Shown: piece by piece, positions 52,407 to 63,165 of the stretch | Numbering within the stretch: position 1 is the first letter of the stretch | Layout of the letters: the number at the start of each line of letters is the position of its first letter | Source of the DNA: Congeria kusceri | Taxonomy: Eukaryota; Mollusca; Bivalvia; Myida; Dreissenidae | Assembly (NCBI GenBank): GCA_027627225.1 | Contig: JAPFQT010000038.1 | Location: 248,001-312,000, forward strand | Reading direction: 5' to 3' | Length of the DNA: 64,000 nt | Notes under the pieces: model-generated | Told to the model about the DNA's origin: nothing | Database searches by the model: none | Seen by the model: only the letters and a program-made list of their open reading frames with translations | Translations under genes and position numbers: made by a program

Positions 52407-53966
52407 CAAGTTTACCAGATCTGTGCGTCACATGCAGGATCCATTATCCAGGCTCCTTAGTCAATATCCTACTTAGGAATCCTAAGTCAAGTTTACCAGA
52501 TCTGTGCGTCACATGTAGGATCCATTATCCAGGCTCCTTAGTCAATATCCTACTTAGGAATCCTAAGTCAAGTTTGCCAGATCTATGCGTCACATGCAGG
52601 ATCCATTATGCAGGTTCCTTAGTCAATATCCTACTTAGGAATCCTAAGTCAAGTTTGCCAGATCTATGCGTCACATGCAGGATCCATTATCCAGGCTCCT
52701 TAGTCAATATCCTACTTAGGAATCCTAAGTCAAGTTTACCAGATCTATGCGTCACATGCAGGATCCATTATCCAGGCTCCTTAGTTAATATCCTACTTAG
52801 GAATCCTAAGTCAAGTTTACCAGATCTGTGCGTCACATGTAGGATCCATTATCCAGGCTCCTTAGTCAATATCCTAATTAGGAATCCTAAGTCAAGTTTG
52901 CCAGATCTATGCGTCACATGCAGGATCCATTATGCAGGTTCCTTAGTCAATATCCTACTTAGGAATCCTAAGTCAAGTTTGCCAGATCTATGCGTCACAT
53001 GCAGGATCCATTATCCAGGTTCCTTAGTCAATATCCTACTTAGGAATCCTAAATCAAGTTTGCCAGATCTATGCGTCACATGCAGGATCCATTATCCAGG
53101 TTCCTTAGTCAATATCCTACTTAGGAATCCTAAGTCAAGTTTACCAGATCTATGCGTCACATGCAGGATCCATTATCCAGGCTCCTTAGTCAATATCCTA
53201 CTTAGGAATCCTACGGCAAGTTTACCAGATCTATGCGTCACATGCAGGATCCATTATCCAGGCTCCTTAGTCAATATCCTACTTAGGAATCCTAAGTCAA
53301 GTTTACCAGATCTATGCGTCACATGCAGGATCCATTATCCAGGCTCCTTAGTCAACATCATACTTAGGAATCCTATGGCAAGTTTACCAGATCTATGCGT
53401 CACATGCAGGATCCATTATCCAGGCTCCTTAGTCAATATCCTACTTAGGAATCCTAAGTGAAGTTTATCAGATCTGTGCCTGACATGCAGGATCCATTAT
53501 TCAGGTTCCTTAGTCAATATCCTACTTAGGAATCCTAAGTGAAGTTTATCAGATCTGTGCCTGACATGCAGGATCCATTATCCAGGTTCCTTAGTCAATA
53601 TCCTACTTAGGAATCCTAAGGCAAGTTTACCAGATCTCTGCGTCACATGCAGGATCCATTATCCAGGTTTCTTAGTCAATATCCTACTTAGGAATCCTAA
53701 GTCAAGTTTACCAGATCTCTGCGTCACATGCAGGATCCATTATCCAGGCTCCTTAGTCAATATCCTACTAAGGAATCCTAAGGCTATAGTTTTGGTATGC
53801 ATTGTAGGCTTTAACATTTACTTAACACTAATGTTTACAGATCTATGCGTCACATGCAGGATCCATTATCCAGGCTCCTTAGTCAATATCCTACTTAGGA
53901 ATCATAAGGCTATAGTTTTGGTATGCAATGTAGGCTTTAACATTTACTGAACACTAATGTTTACAG
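52407..53966 (+). repeat. 81-bp tandem array, 17 regular units plus a variant end
   Basis: Units start at 52407 and recur exactly every 81 bp to 53783. Typical pieces are TTTACCAGATCTATGCGTCA, CATGCAGGATCCATTATCCA and GGCTCCTTAGTCAATATCC. Each ends with ACTTAGGAATCCTAAGT, a perfect 17-bp palindrome. The last unit is followed by a 126-bp variant unit (53780-53905) that carries an extra GGCTATAGTTTTGGTATGC... segment, repeated once more. One frame stays open for 296 codons (52574-53461), a 27-residue repeat containing PDLCVTCRIHYPGSLVNILL. The open frame may be a by-product of the 3n period; no start, splice or domain evidence supports a protein. Confidence 0.95.
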
Positions 53967-54499
53967 ATATGAAAGAATTTGTTGCATGTAATACTGATGT
54001 TCATTGGTCAAAGTAATAGCCGATGTGTTGATAATGGTGATGATGATGATGACGAAGAGAATGATGAAATTTTATACACATGATTTATTTTAAGTTTGTG
54101 ATAGCTATAAAATCAATTATTGCATCATCTCTACATTAAATGTTGACAGTAATCAAGCGCATCTAATCGGTTAATGTCTTGGCAAGCAAGTATAACTTGT
54201 GTGTAAACCAGAACTGGGACCAACACTTAGAGCCATCAAAAAAATCGACCAAAATTCAACCCTACCTAATTCTAGCCAAACAACAGAAATGTATTTGAAT
54301 ATATAACAATACAATATTTGTCCCTAAAAGAAAATGTGTGCTAACGAGAAATTCGACACAAACAAGTTCATATTATCAGGAGTCGACTATACTTAAATTA
54401 CTTATCAAATTATTATTTCCCATTAATCATTACATTATAATTGAGACTGTGTCCCATCATTCAGGCTGCCATTGTCCTGGTATGAAATATGTCACTATA
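53967..54499. other. No recognisable feature
   Basis: Contains a short GATGATGATGATGACG run at 54031. Otherwise AT-rich. Confidence 0.35.
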
Positions 54500-54502
54500 G
54501 GG

Positions 54503-54603
54503 GAGAGATTGTGTACCTGCCGGGTTAGCTCAGTCGGGAGAGCACTCGCCATGTAAGCGAGAGGTCCCGGGTTCAAGTCCCGGACTGGCTGCACAAAGTT
54601 CTC
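54503..54603 (+). pseudogene. tRNA-like unit T1 inside an extended outer stem
   Basis: The core 54519-54592 has A box TTAGCTCAGTCGGGAGAGC, anticodon arm CTCGC-CATGTAA-GCGAG, and B box CCGGGTTCAAGTCCCGG with a paired T stem. The acceptor arm pairs poorly and position 33 is not U, so it is not a standard tRNA gene. Directly outside, GAGAGATTGTG (54503) can pair with CACAAAGTTCTC (54592). The same plan is seen at 56751-56851. Confidence 0.7.
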
Positions 54604-54857
54604 ACCCTGTGAAACCACAGTAACAAAATTGGCAGTGTAACGACAGAAACTGTATTATTATGAAATTCTTGTCAGAAACTGGATTAATGTTAACAGAATT
54701 TAGAAGAAATTATTATTTTTTAGACTGTCTGAATATTGTTGCAGCATGACCTTCTAAATGCTATATTTCTTTATGTAATTGTAAACAAACTATCAGAAAT
54801 CACCTGAGTTAAAATTAAACTATTTTAGACTACACAACATGATTGGTATTGGAACAT

Positions 54858-54946
54858 TTGGTAAACAAAGATGAAAACCTATTTGGACAAGGGAGATAAT
54901 CCACTTTTAGCTGTTTACCAAACTAAATGATGGTTATCTCCCTTGT
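54858..54946. repeat. Short foldback element with ACAAGGGAGATAA ends
   Basis: ACAAGGGAGATAATCC (54888) and GGTTATCTCCCTTGT (54932-54946) are inverted, and just outside or inside GGTAAAC and GTTTACC are also inverted. The GGGAGATAA...TTATCTCCC motif is familiar from mollusc repeats. Confidence 0.6.
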
Positions 54947-56409
54947 AACCTTTTAAAATACAAGGTTTATCAGCAAGGCAATTTCGGCTCTCTTGTTGTT
55001 TTGTCCCTCGGAGAGTTTGATCTAATAGCTGTCTATTGACAAGCAAACATGTTTGCATAAAATGTCTTTCTTTTTGTGTACTTTTCTGCGAGCAATAAGC
55101 ATCCTACTTAGTAATTTGCCAGCTCAGGGTTTGTAACTCTTGTTCTATGTGTGGGTTTTTATGCTGTTCTGTACAAGTTTTCTGCTTCATTGCCGTTCAC
55201 AGACATGTTTGAAATAGGTAACAATCAATTTTATGGGCACTCTTTAAATTATACTGGGCAAAGCATTCTGGACAACCGTTAAGATTTCATGGTAAGAATG
55301 CGACTTTGCGCAGTGCATCTGGGAGGTTTTCAAAAAAGACACCTGGAATACACCATTCTTTTGCAGAAATGGAAAGTGTATCATTCATGAACACTATCAG
55401 AGCTCTCTAGCATCAGTTGCAGCAGAACTCCGTTTTCATAAACCAATCATAAGCGATGTGTCACACTTGTTAGGTCATTAGAGGGTGACTTTCACTCATA
55501 TGCTGTAGTTACTTAATACACATTAAAATAAAAAGGTGCACTGGATTTATAGCACTTCCTGACTATTTTCTAGTACATTTAGCTGGATAATTAGGTAGCT
55601 CAAAAGTTCCCTAAGCCCTTCTGTTGCTATACTATTTAGAAAAAACAACAACACAAAAACTGAGTGCCCATTATTGAATACTGATCGATAACAAAAGATG
55701 TTCTGTGGCAGTATTGTGACCAACAAAGAAAGGGTGCAGTATTTCCACTATTTCTGATTCACGGGCGATATAATGGCCGAAAACATCGGGCACTGTTTGT
55801 AGATTCAAAATATATCTTATAATTACGATATGTTTTGTATAGACCGAACATGAATTTAATTAGTTGAAAAATAAAGAGAAAAACTAAAATATTTGCTAGT
55901 TTCATAAATGATACTCACTCTATTCTACATAAAGCTGTTCCAAAGTACATTATGTCCTTTAGCGAGGTATATGACAGCTACACACATAAGTGTAGGTATA
56001 TATAATTTTAAAATTATAAAAAATAATGTAGATATAAAAAATAATATAATTTTCATAGATAATTCTTAAATATGTGAATATGCTTATTATACAGTAAACA
56101 AGATACCAGTAATATGTTTCAACTGACAAGGAAGAACTGTTTTTGACCCTAGCAAGTCTTCCATAATGCTTACCGGAATGATGTCCATTTAACTTTGGCG
56201 GACACTGCCGTCCTAAAGAAATATTGCAGAAATACAATTATTTTTCAGTGTATTCAATTTTGAATTGCATGCGACCGAAGTTAATCGAACCCTGGATACA
56301 CGGCTGTGTGAGGGTGTTCCGTGCTAAAAGACGATCTACTTCGGTTCTTGTTCTGGTGTTGCATTACTCCCACGTGCCTTTCCAACTCATTACAGTATTG
56401 CATTAATGT
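54947..56409. other. No recognisable feature
   Basis: AT-rich unassigned DNA. The frame at 55959-56237 (minus) is low-complexity. Confidence 0.35.
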
Positions 56410-56750
56410 TTAGATTTCCCGCCCATACCATCATGGTTTAATTACATACCGGCCGCTCTTGCAGTTGACATTTGTGAAACTCCAGCCATGCATGCGCTCT
56501 GTCGTCATTTCCTATTACGGTAAAGCGGGACTTTCCGTTGACGACAGCGTTAGCCCAGTCGGCCCTTGGACGTCGAGTATGTCGTCTGGACTAACCCAAC
56601 CGCTGTTGATGGTGTCTCGACGTAATGTTGTATTCAGACGTCTACGTCACATGTCATATTTACGTCATCGTCTACGTACCGTCGCGTCGCTGTGGCTCAC
56701 CGTTTACTATGCGTATATATGTCACGGCATGAACTTGGTCACTAGAAGGG
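56410..56750 (+). repeat. Diverged dispersed repeat R1, copy 1
   Basis: GCGCTCTGTCGTCATTTCC, TTACGGTAAAGC, AGTCGGCCCTTGGACGTCGA, TCTACGTCACATGTCATATT and TGTGGCTCACCG line up with 61395-61790. CpG-rich compared with its flanks. The 105-codon frame is probably chance. Confidence 0.65.
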
Positions 56751-56851
56751 GAGAAGTTGTGTGGCGGCCCGGTTAGCTCAGTCGGGAGGGCACTCGCACT
56801 GATAGCGAGGGGTCCCAGTTTCGAGTCCCGGACTGACCGCACAATTTTCTC
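56751..56851 (+). pseudogene. tRNA-like unit T2 inside an extended outer stem
   Basis: Core 56766-56840: A box TTAGCTCAGTCGGGAGGGC, anticodon arm CTCGC-ACTGATA-GCGAG, B box AGTTTCGAGTCCCGG. The outer arms GAGAAGTTGTG (56751-56761) and CACAATTTTCTC (56840-56851) form 11 pairs with one bulge. Same family as 54503-54603 but a different loop. Confidence 0.7.
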
Positions 56852-57305
56852 ACTCTGTGACACATCTAATCATCAGTTTTCTAAAAGCTATAAAACTGCA
56901 TCACAAATTATGAATTATATGCTAGCAGATGTTGACATTGCGATTTGTTCACTACCTTGACACGTCCAGTTTTGTCTCTCATCAAAAATTTAAATAATCG
57001 TATAAATGACGTATCAGAATAGCGTTTTCCATATGCACCTTTTCTGATATCTTATGGAAATAAACATTAATGTTTTATTAGTAATCCTCACAATATACTT
57101 GACACAAATAAAAAAAAAGCTAAAAGAACCATATTAGGCGTTAGTGGTAATCATATATGTGAACAATGTAGTTTCTACTTTTGTTTGTTTTGCGGTTCAA
57201 GGACAGTCGTGCTGATTGTTTCATGTTAACAGAGGAATGGAATTTATTGGGACATTGACTGATTGTAAAGGTTCAATTTGTCATTATGTCATTATGACAT
57301 CGTCA
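56852..57305. other. No recognisable feature
   Basis: AT-rich. Confidence 0.35.
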
Positions 57306-57725
57306 GTAAACGTGTGCGTGCTCGCCTGTTTGCCTATAAACGTGTGTGCGTGTTCGCCTGTGAGCGTGTGCGTGTTCGCCTGTGAACGTGTGTGCGTGTT
57401 CGCCTGTGAAAGTGTGTGCGTGTTCCCATGTGAACGTGTCCGTGTTCGCCTTTGGAAGTTTGTGCGTGTTCGCCTGTGAACGTGTGCATGTTATTGTGTG
57501 AATGTGTGTGCATGTTTGCCTGTCAAAGTGTGAGCGTGTTCACATATGAACGTGTGCGTATTCACATGTGAACGGTAGTGGGTGTTTGCCTGTGAAAGTG
57601 TGTGCGTGTTCGTCTGCGAACGTGTGTGCGTGTTCGCCCGTGAAGTTGTGCGTGTTCGTGTTTTAACGTGTCCCGCTTTTAACGTGTTCGTCTTTTAACA
57701 TGTTCGTCTCTATGCCTGTGTGTGT
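57306..57725 (+). repeat. Minisatellite, about 22-24-bp units of the CGTGTGTGCGTGTTCGCCTG type
   Basis: About 17 degenerate units built on GTGAACGTGTGTGCGTGTTC and GCCTGTGAA. The Cys/Val-rich frame across it is a translation of the repeat. Confidence 0.9.
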
Positions 57726-58489
57726 TAACCAATACATCTTCGTGTGTCCACTGACTTTTGAATAATAATTTAAAACAATGTAGTGTAGTCTATATTTTTA
57801 TCACGTATATAGATTTGGCACGGCGGATTCGTTTCTGCGATTTAGTTTATTTTCATGTTAACAAGCAACACCATATCATGTGATTTTTTCCCTCAGTATA
57901 CTGTTTATCAATATATTATTAACGCACAACATTGTTGGTCAGCACCAATTCCGACTATTTTATGCCATGCTTTTCAACTATTTCTTATGAAGTTAACTTG
58001 GAAGGCTTATTATTAAATGATGAAAATGTATTTTTTTTTTCAACACGAGAGATAACTAGTAAAACGCACTAGGCAGAATTACATCGGGATTTATTCCCCT
58101 TTCATTAGAAATCCTTTTTTGCATATGTTTGCTGTTTATATGTAACCGCAGTTTATATTTGTACATTAAGTACTAGTTAATTTTTATTTCTGTAGTATAA
58201 TTATTTGTAAGGATATAACGATAATATTAGCCATGTATACAATTATGTCGTCGCCTGAAAGGTTCGTCGGCGGTCATTGACTAGTTTTGTTGGGTTATCG
58301 TGCTGCTGAAAGTGTAAGGTGATTTAGTGTAACCTAAATTAACCCTAACCCGCCGCAAAGTGAGTGTGCTCCCAGTTGCATAGGAGAGTGATAGGAAATT
58401 TATAGAAAAAATCAACAACTTCATATTCATTATAACAATTGTGGAAAAAGTCAACAACAACACGTCAAATCAGTCAATTCAATTTATCT
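57726..58489. other. No recognisable gene
   Basis: AT-rich. AACCCTAACCC at 58341 is two telomere-like words on the minus strand and no more. Confidence 0.35.
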
Positions 58490-58530
58490 TTCAACGTTTC
58501 GGCTTACGCCTTCATCAGGATAAAATGACA
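58490..58530 (-). ncRNA. Hammerhead-ribozyme-like core
   Basis: On the minus strand the order is CTGATGA, then AGGCGTAAGCC (stem II: GGC-GTAA-GCC), then GAAAC, then GTTG. This is the conserved hammerhead core CUGAUGA...GAAA with a short stem II, in the form I recall from Penelope-like retroelements and retrozymes. Stem III and the cleavage triplet were not placed with certainty, so this may be half of a dimeric motif or a decayed copy. Confidence 0.55.
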
Positions 58531-58975
58531 AATAAACAACGGACGTGAATATAACGTGATAAATATTCATTATAACAAACGATGGCCCAATGATGAAACA
58601 AATTCACTTTTTTGAAATTTTGAACACTTCCTTTCCATGCAAGAAGAATATGATTTGGGTACATATCAAAAACTGGACTCAATCACAAATTTCACAGAAA
58701 ATGCGAAGAATGATATTGAGATGTGTTAAGAATTAGATCCTATTTTTCAAATGATTTGTGAAAAATATGGTCGTACAAAGGTACAAGTGTGTTATTTACG
58801 GATAAATTAACTTAAAAATAGTATGTCGTATTAAATAAACGAGTTTGTTTAACATCAATGTACGAGAATCTGTGTAAATGCAAAAAAAATTTAGAATATA
58901 ACATGATACAGCAATAGATCTATATGAGCGATCAATCATGATTCAATCATGAGCAATCAATCATGATACGTATCT
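58531..58975. other. No recognisable feature
   Basis: AT-rich, with a small tandem of GAGCAATCAATCATGAT words at 58926-58969. A Penelope-like body was not recognised. Confidence 0.35.
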
Positions 58976-59147
58976 GGGCCCGTATTCATCACACTGCTTA
59001 GCACACACGCACTCTTTCATCCATTCGAGTTCGAGTTAGAAACATTTCAAATGAACGATTTCATATTCACATAAAACGCTATATCTGAACGTTTCACTTA
59101 CGTATATCTTAAGTTAAGATTGTTCACAGGAGCTTTGTGAATACCAC
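58976..59147. mobile_element. Short inverted-repeat element, relative of 7436-7675
   Basis: Left GGGCCCGTATTCATCACA and right TTTGTGAATACCACCCC are inverted and resemble the GCCCATATTCACCA ends at 7436. No target duplication was found. Confidence 0.5.
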
Positions 59148-59444
59148 CCCGGCTAATCGATGATCACATTATTTGTAAACCACGTGTCACGGTTTCCTCG
59201 TGCACATCATAATTTATCGATCGATGCTGGAAACTGCCACTGTACACTGTGCATGAGGAGATCGTCCATTTCATGGCGCTGACTGACGTAAATAAGCACT
59301 GTGACCCGTTCTATAAATAGATGTCGCGTCACATGTCGCGTCACACACACAGACCCAAAGGAACGTAAATGATCATTTTGCCAGAATCGAGTATGAGGCC
59401 GCTTTTCCATATGTCCGCAACCGTATCCGTATCCACATTATTAT
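59148..59444. other. No recognisable feature
   Basis: Contains a short direct repeat ATGTCGCGTCAC (59321-59344). Confidence 0.35.
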
Positions 59445-59765
59445 TACGCGCGTCGTTGTGACGCGTGGTTGTGTTACGTGCGTTGTAGTTACGCGTGGTT
59501 GTGTTACGTGCGTTGTTGTGGCGCGTAGTTGTGTTACGTGCATTGTTGTGGCGCGTAGTAATGTTACGTGCGTCGTTGTGACGCGTAGTTGTGTAACGTG
59601 CGTCGTTGTGACGCGAGGTTGTACTACGTCGATATGACGCGTGGTTGTGTTGCGTGTATGTAACACGTGATTGTGTTGCGGGTATGTGACACTTGATATA
59701 TGTTGCGGGTGTGTGACACGTGGTTGTGTTGCGTGGATGTGACACGTGGTTGTGTTGCTTGGATC
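59445..59765 (+). repeat. 27-bp minisatellite of the ACGCGTGGTTGTGTTACGTG type
   Basis: About 12 units. The first seven (to 59640) alternate TTGTGACGCGT and GGTTGTGTTACGTGC; the later ones (59641-59765) are built on ACACGTGGTTGTGTTGCGTG. The Thr/Arg/His/Asn-rich minus-strand frames are its translation. Confidence 0.9.
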
Positions 59766-60919
59766 TGTGGTGTTGTTTACCGGTATATTAATGTATAGGA
59801 TTTGCCACGTACATATTTCTAAGCATAGTGTTTGAAACACAAGTTTCTTATGTTGACTTATCTTCAACAATTTAGGTTACGAAGAACTTATGACTTTATA
59901 TTAATATGGGCCCTGGAATCCTTATTGCATTTAATACAAAATAATAAGAAACCACGAGATAGCGCCTTTTACGTTTTTTAATAGGGGATTACATACTGCA
60001 TAGTTACCTAAAGCTCCGTATTAGAATGCACGAGTTTTTACAGGAAATTAATCGATAAAGTAACAGTACACTAGTTTCGTGTACGCCTTGTGTCTTGTAA
60101 ACACACATGTGTCGGTATGAATTATAGTATTTCGGACAGTGTATCCGTGTTGGGTAATTCTGACTGTAAAATATAGACAGTATAAACGCATAGTGGAATT
60201 AACTTTTGTAAACTCGTGCAAAAATGTTTCCTGTCAAATGGCGCTGATGGCGATATGTGAATATTTCTTTATTTTTTGCCGTCATTATTTGTGAACATTT
60301 TGTGGATTGTGAACTAAACAGCAGACAAGAACGTGGACTGTGCAACAAAGCGGCGCTGTTGCCTGGAAGTAGAAGTAAGCAAAGATACGTTACGTTTTAG
60401 TTTTATATGAAAGGGTTCAATTCAACATGGACATGTTTGTCAACGTGCTATTTTCCATTTGCTCGTAGTAAACAGTATCTATAATATTATAGTGCATAGA
60501 AAACGTTATTAGTTATTAAAATATTTCACAAACGTATAATTCTTAATGACTTTACAGTTGTATTTTTTTTTTTTTTTTCAAAAAAAAAATATTTGCACTG
60601 ATATAAAAACGTTGTATTTTTAATTAAATAATAATTCAGTGGTCTATGTTGCAATATTCTATGTTGAATAGGACAAAGTATTGAATGTCCTGTTTATTTC
60701 GATATGCATATAATTCTTTTATACAAAAATACATTTATAAATAGATTACGTGTTAACCCAACGTGTCTTAATTAATATGTTTATTTTCGGAGAGAAAGTT
60801 GACACATTTTATGTATAGTTGAGTTGTTCTCAAGGCTTTTCTCTGAAACGAAATAATGACAGCTGAAAAAAGGCTGTCAAAACATTCTTCTTATAGTTTC
60901 AGAATTTGGCAGTTGGATT
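59766..60919. other. No recognisable feature
   Basis: AT-rich, with a T-run followed by an A-run at 60560-60588 (a simple foldback). Confidence 0.35.
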
Positions 60920-61330
60920 TAAGAAATTATTTTCGACTTCTCGTTGTTTATCGGCTAATAAACAACGGTTTGGAGTTCTGATGCGCAGTAATTAAATCGC
61001 GAGGGCGTTAGCCGGAGTAGCCTTAGTAGACGCGCATCAGAACGACTAACAGGTGTTTATTTACAGAGAAACAACGATTATGCGAAAACTTACTGTGATT
61101 CTAACGTGATCTGACATTAAATTCTGCAATTACAATTCGAACTATATTTTACAGCTTCGGAAGTATATCGCGTTGTTAAATGGTGAATTAACAACGGACA
61201 TGTTTGTTCTTTGTCTATAGAAAACTCTGTGTGTCAAGATAGAATTAAGAAATTATTTTCATTTTATCGTTGTTTATCGGCCAATAAACAACGATATGGA
61301 GTTCTGATGCGTGGGAATTAAACAACGATA
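60920..61330 (+). repeat. Hairpin-rich dispersed repeat H1, one full copy and the start of another
   Basis: The first copy (60920-61240) has AAGAAATTATTTTCGACTTC, the perfect hairpin CGTTGTTTAT-CGGCTA-ATAAACAACG (60942-60967), GTTCTGATGCGC with complement GCGCATCAGAAC, and the end TGTTCTTTGTCTATAGAAAA. The second (61245-61330) restarts with AAGAAATTATTTTCATTTTA and the same hairpin (61268-61293), then stops. Confidence 0.8.
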
Positions 61331-61394
61331 GTATTGTCGCATTGATCGACGACGCCTTCCAAAATTCATCCCGGACATGCTTGATTGTATTTAT

Positions 61395-61790
61395 GTTTGG
61401 ATTTCCCGCTTAGACCTTCGTACAAATGACATCAAGTAAATGTTCTCCTTGACCCCGGTACACGCGCGCTCTGTCGTCATTTCCGATTACAGCGAAGCTG
61501 AAATGTTCTATGAAGACAACTATAGCCTAGTCGCCCCTTGAACGTCGAGCATGTTGTCTGCCCCAGATCCACGGTAACGCGCGAGACTCGGTGCCGTAAA
61601 CCAAATTTCGAAGACTTCTACGTCACAGGCCATATTCGCGTACATATCGGTCAAGTAACCGTCTGTCGCTTATGCGTCACTGGCGCGTGTCGATTGTGCT
61701 GTTCCCCGCTTCTCTTGCATTTTGTTTGCGGAGCTCGGTTACATTTACGTCTGTGGCGGTCTCATACACTACCGGTAGCGGGGAATTTAT
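61395..61790 (+). repeat. Diverged dispersed repeat R1, copy 2
   Basis: Collinear with 56410-56750: GCGCTCTGTCGTCATTTCC, TTACAGCGAAGC, AGTCGCCCCTTGAACGTCGA, TCTACGTCACAGGCCATATT. The frame at 61538-61792 is within it. Confidence 0.65.
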
Positions 61791-61899
61791 AACGGATCAT
61801 TGCTGTCGCCATCGGCTGTCGATAAAATGCCCGTGCTTCCTTTGATTATCGAGGTGTGTGGGTCTCGAAATGACATCGAAAATCGAAGATCAAAATTCG

Positions 61900-63165
61900 A
61901 AAATAGAGCTGGTGCGAATATCGAGCCAGCTCTGAGATCGACATTCAAATATTAAACGCGAATATTGAGCTGGTGCGAATATCGAGCCAGCTCTGAGATC
62001 GACATATCGAGCCAGCTCTGACATCGACATTCATACATTCAACACGAATATCGAGCAAGCTCTGAGATCGACATTAAAACATTCGACACGAATATCGAGC
62101 TAATGCGAATATCGAGCCAGCTCTGAGATCGACATTCAAACATTAAACGCGAATAACGAGCTGGTGCGAATATCGGGCCAGCTCTGACATCGACACTCAA
62201 AAATCAAACGCGAATATCGAGCTGGTGCGAATATCGAGCCAGCTCTAACATCGACATTCAAACCTTAAACGCGAATATCGAGCTGGTGCGAATATCGAGC
62301 CAGCTCTGAGATCTACATTCAAACATTAAACGCGAATATCGAGCTGGTGCGAATATCGAGCCAGCTCTGACATCGACATTCAAAAATTTAACGCGAATAT
62401 CGAGCTGTTGCGAATATAGAGCCAGCTCTGACATTGACGTTCAAACATTAAAAGCGAATATCGAGCTGGTGAGAATATCGAGCCAGCTCTGAGATCGACA
62501 TTCAACATAAAACGCGAATATCGAGCTGGTGCGAATATCGAGCCAGCTGAGATCGACATTCAAACATTCAACGCGAATATCGAGCTGGTGCCAATATCGA
62601 GCCAACACTGAGATCGATATTCAAACATTAAACGCGAATATCGAGCTGGTGCCAATATCGAGCCAGCTCTGAGATTTACAATCAAACATTAAATGCGAAT
62701 ATCGAGCTGGTGCGAATATCGAGCCAGCTGTGAGAACGACATTCAAACATTTAACGCGAATATCGAGCCAGCTCTGAGATAGACAATCAAATATTAAACG
62801 CGAATATCGAGCTGGTGCGAATATCGAGCCAGCTCTGAGATCTCATTCAAACATGAACCGCGAATATCGAGCTAGGTGGAATATCGAATCAGCTGTGAGA
62901 TCAACATAATTACATTCAAACATGAAACGCGAATATCAAGCTGGTGCGAATATCGAGCCAGCTCTGAGATCGACATTCAAACATGAAACACAAATAACGA
63001 GCTTGGTTGAATATCGAGCCAGCTCTTTTGATCGGCATTCAGATATGTACTACGAATATCGAGCTTGTGAGAATATCGAGGAAGCTCAGACATCAACCTT
63101 CAAACACGAAACGCGAATATCGATTCAGCTCTGAGAGCGATTTCAAATATGAACCTGGAATATTG
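61900..63165 (+). repeat. 61-bp tandem array with an internal dyad, about 20 units
   Basis: Units are built from CGAATATCGAGCTGGTG, CGAATATCGAGCCAGCTC, TGAGATCGACATTCAAAC and ATTAAACG. GAGCTGG and CCAGCTC inside each unit are inverted, separated by about 13 bases, giving a stem of 7 or more pairs. Units decay toward the right end (from 62880), where lengths vary. Confidence 0.95.

Noticed and set aside
52574..53461. A 296-codon open frame as a repeat-protein gene
   Set aside because: It lies wholly in the 81-bp array. A unit length divisible by three keeps any open frame open, and no start, splice or known domain supports a protein. Listed as an array with a finding instead.
52407..53966. 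CRISPR array
   Set aside because: The repeats are contiguous with no unique spacers, and the sequence is animal DNA.
54519..54592. Functional tRNA gene
   Set aside because: The acceptor stem pairs poorly and the base before the anticodon is not U. Called tRNA-like instead.
57216..57479. Cys/Val-rich frame of 87 codons
   Set aside because: Translation of the GTGTGCGTGTTCGCC minisatellite.
58335..58352. Telomeric repeat tract
   Set aside because: Only about two CCCTAA words occur, which is expected by chance.
59341..59870. Thr/Arg/His/Asn-rich minus-strand frames of 134 and 165 codons
   Set aside because: They are translations of the 27-bp minisatellite.
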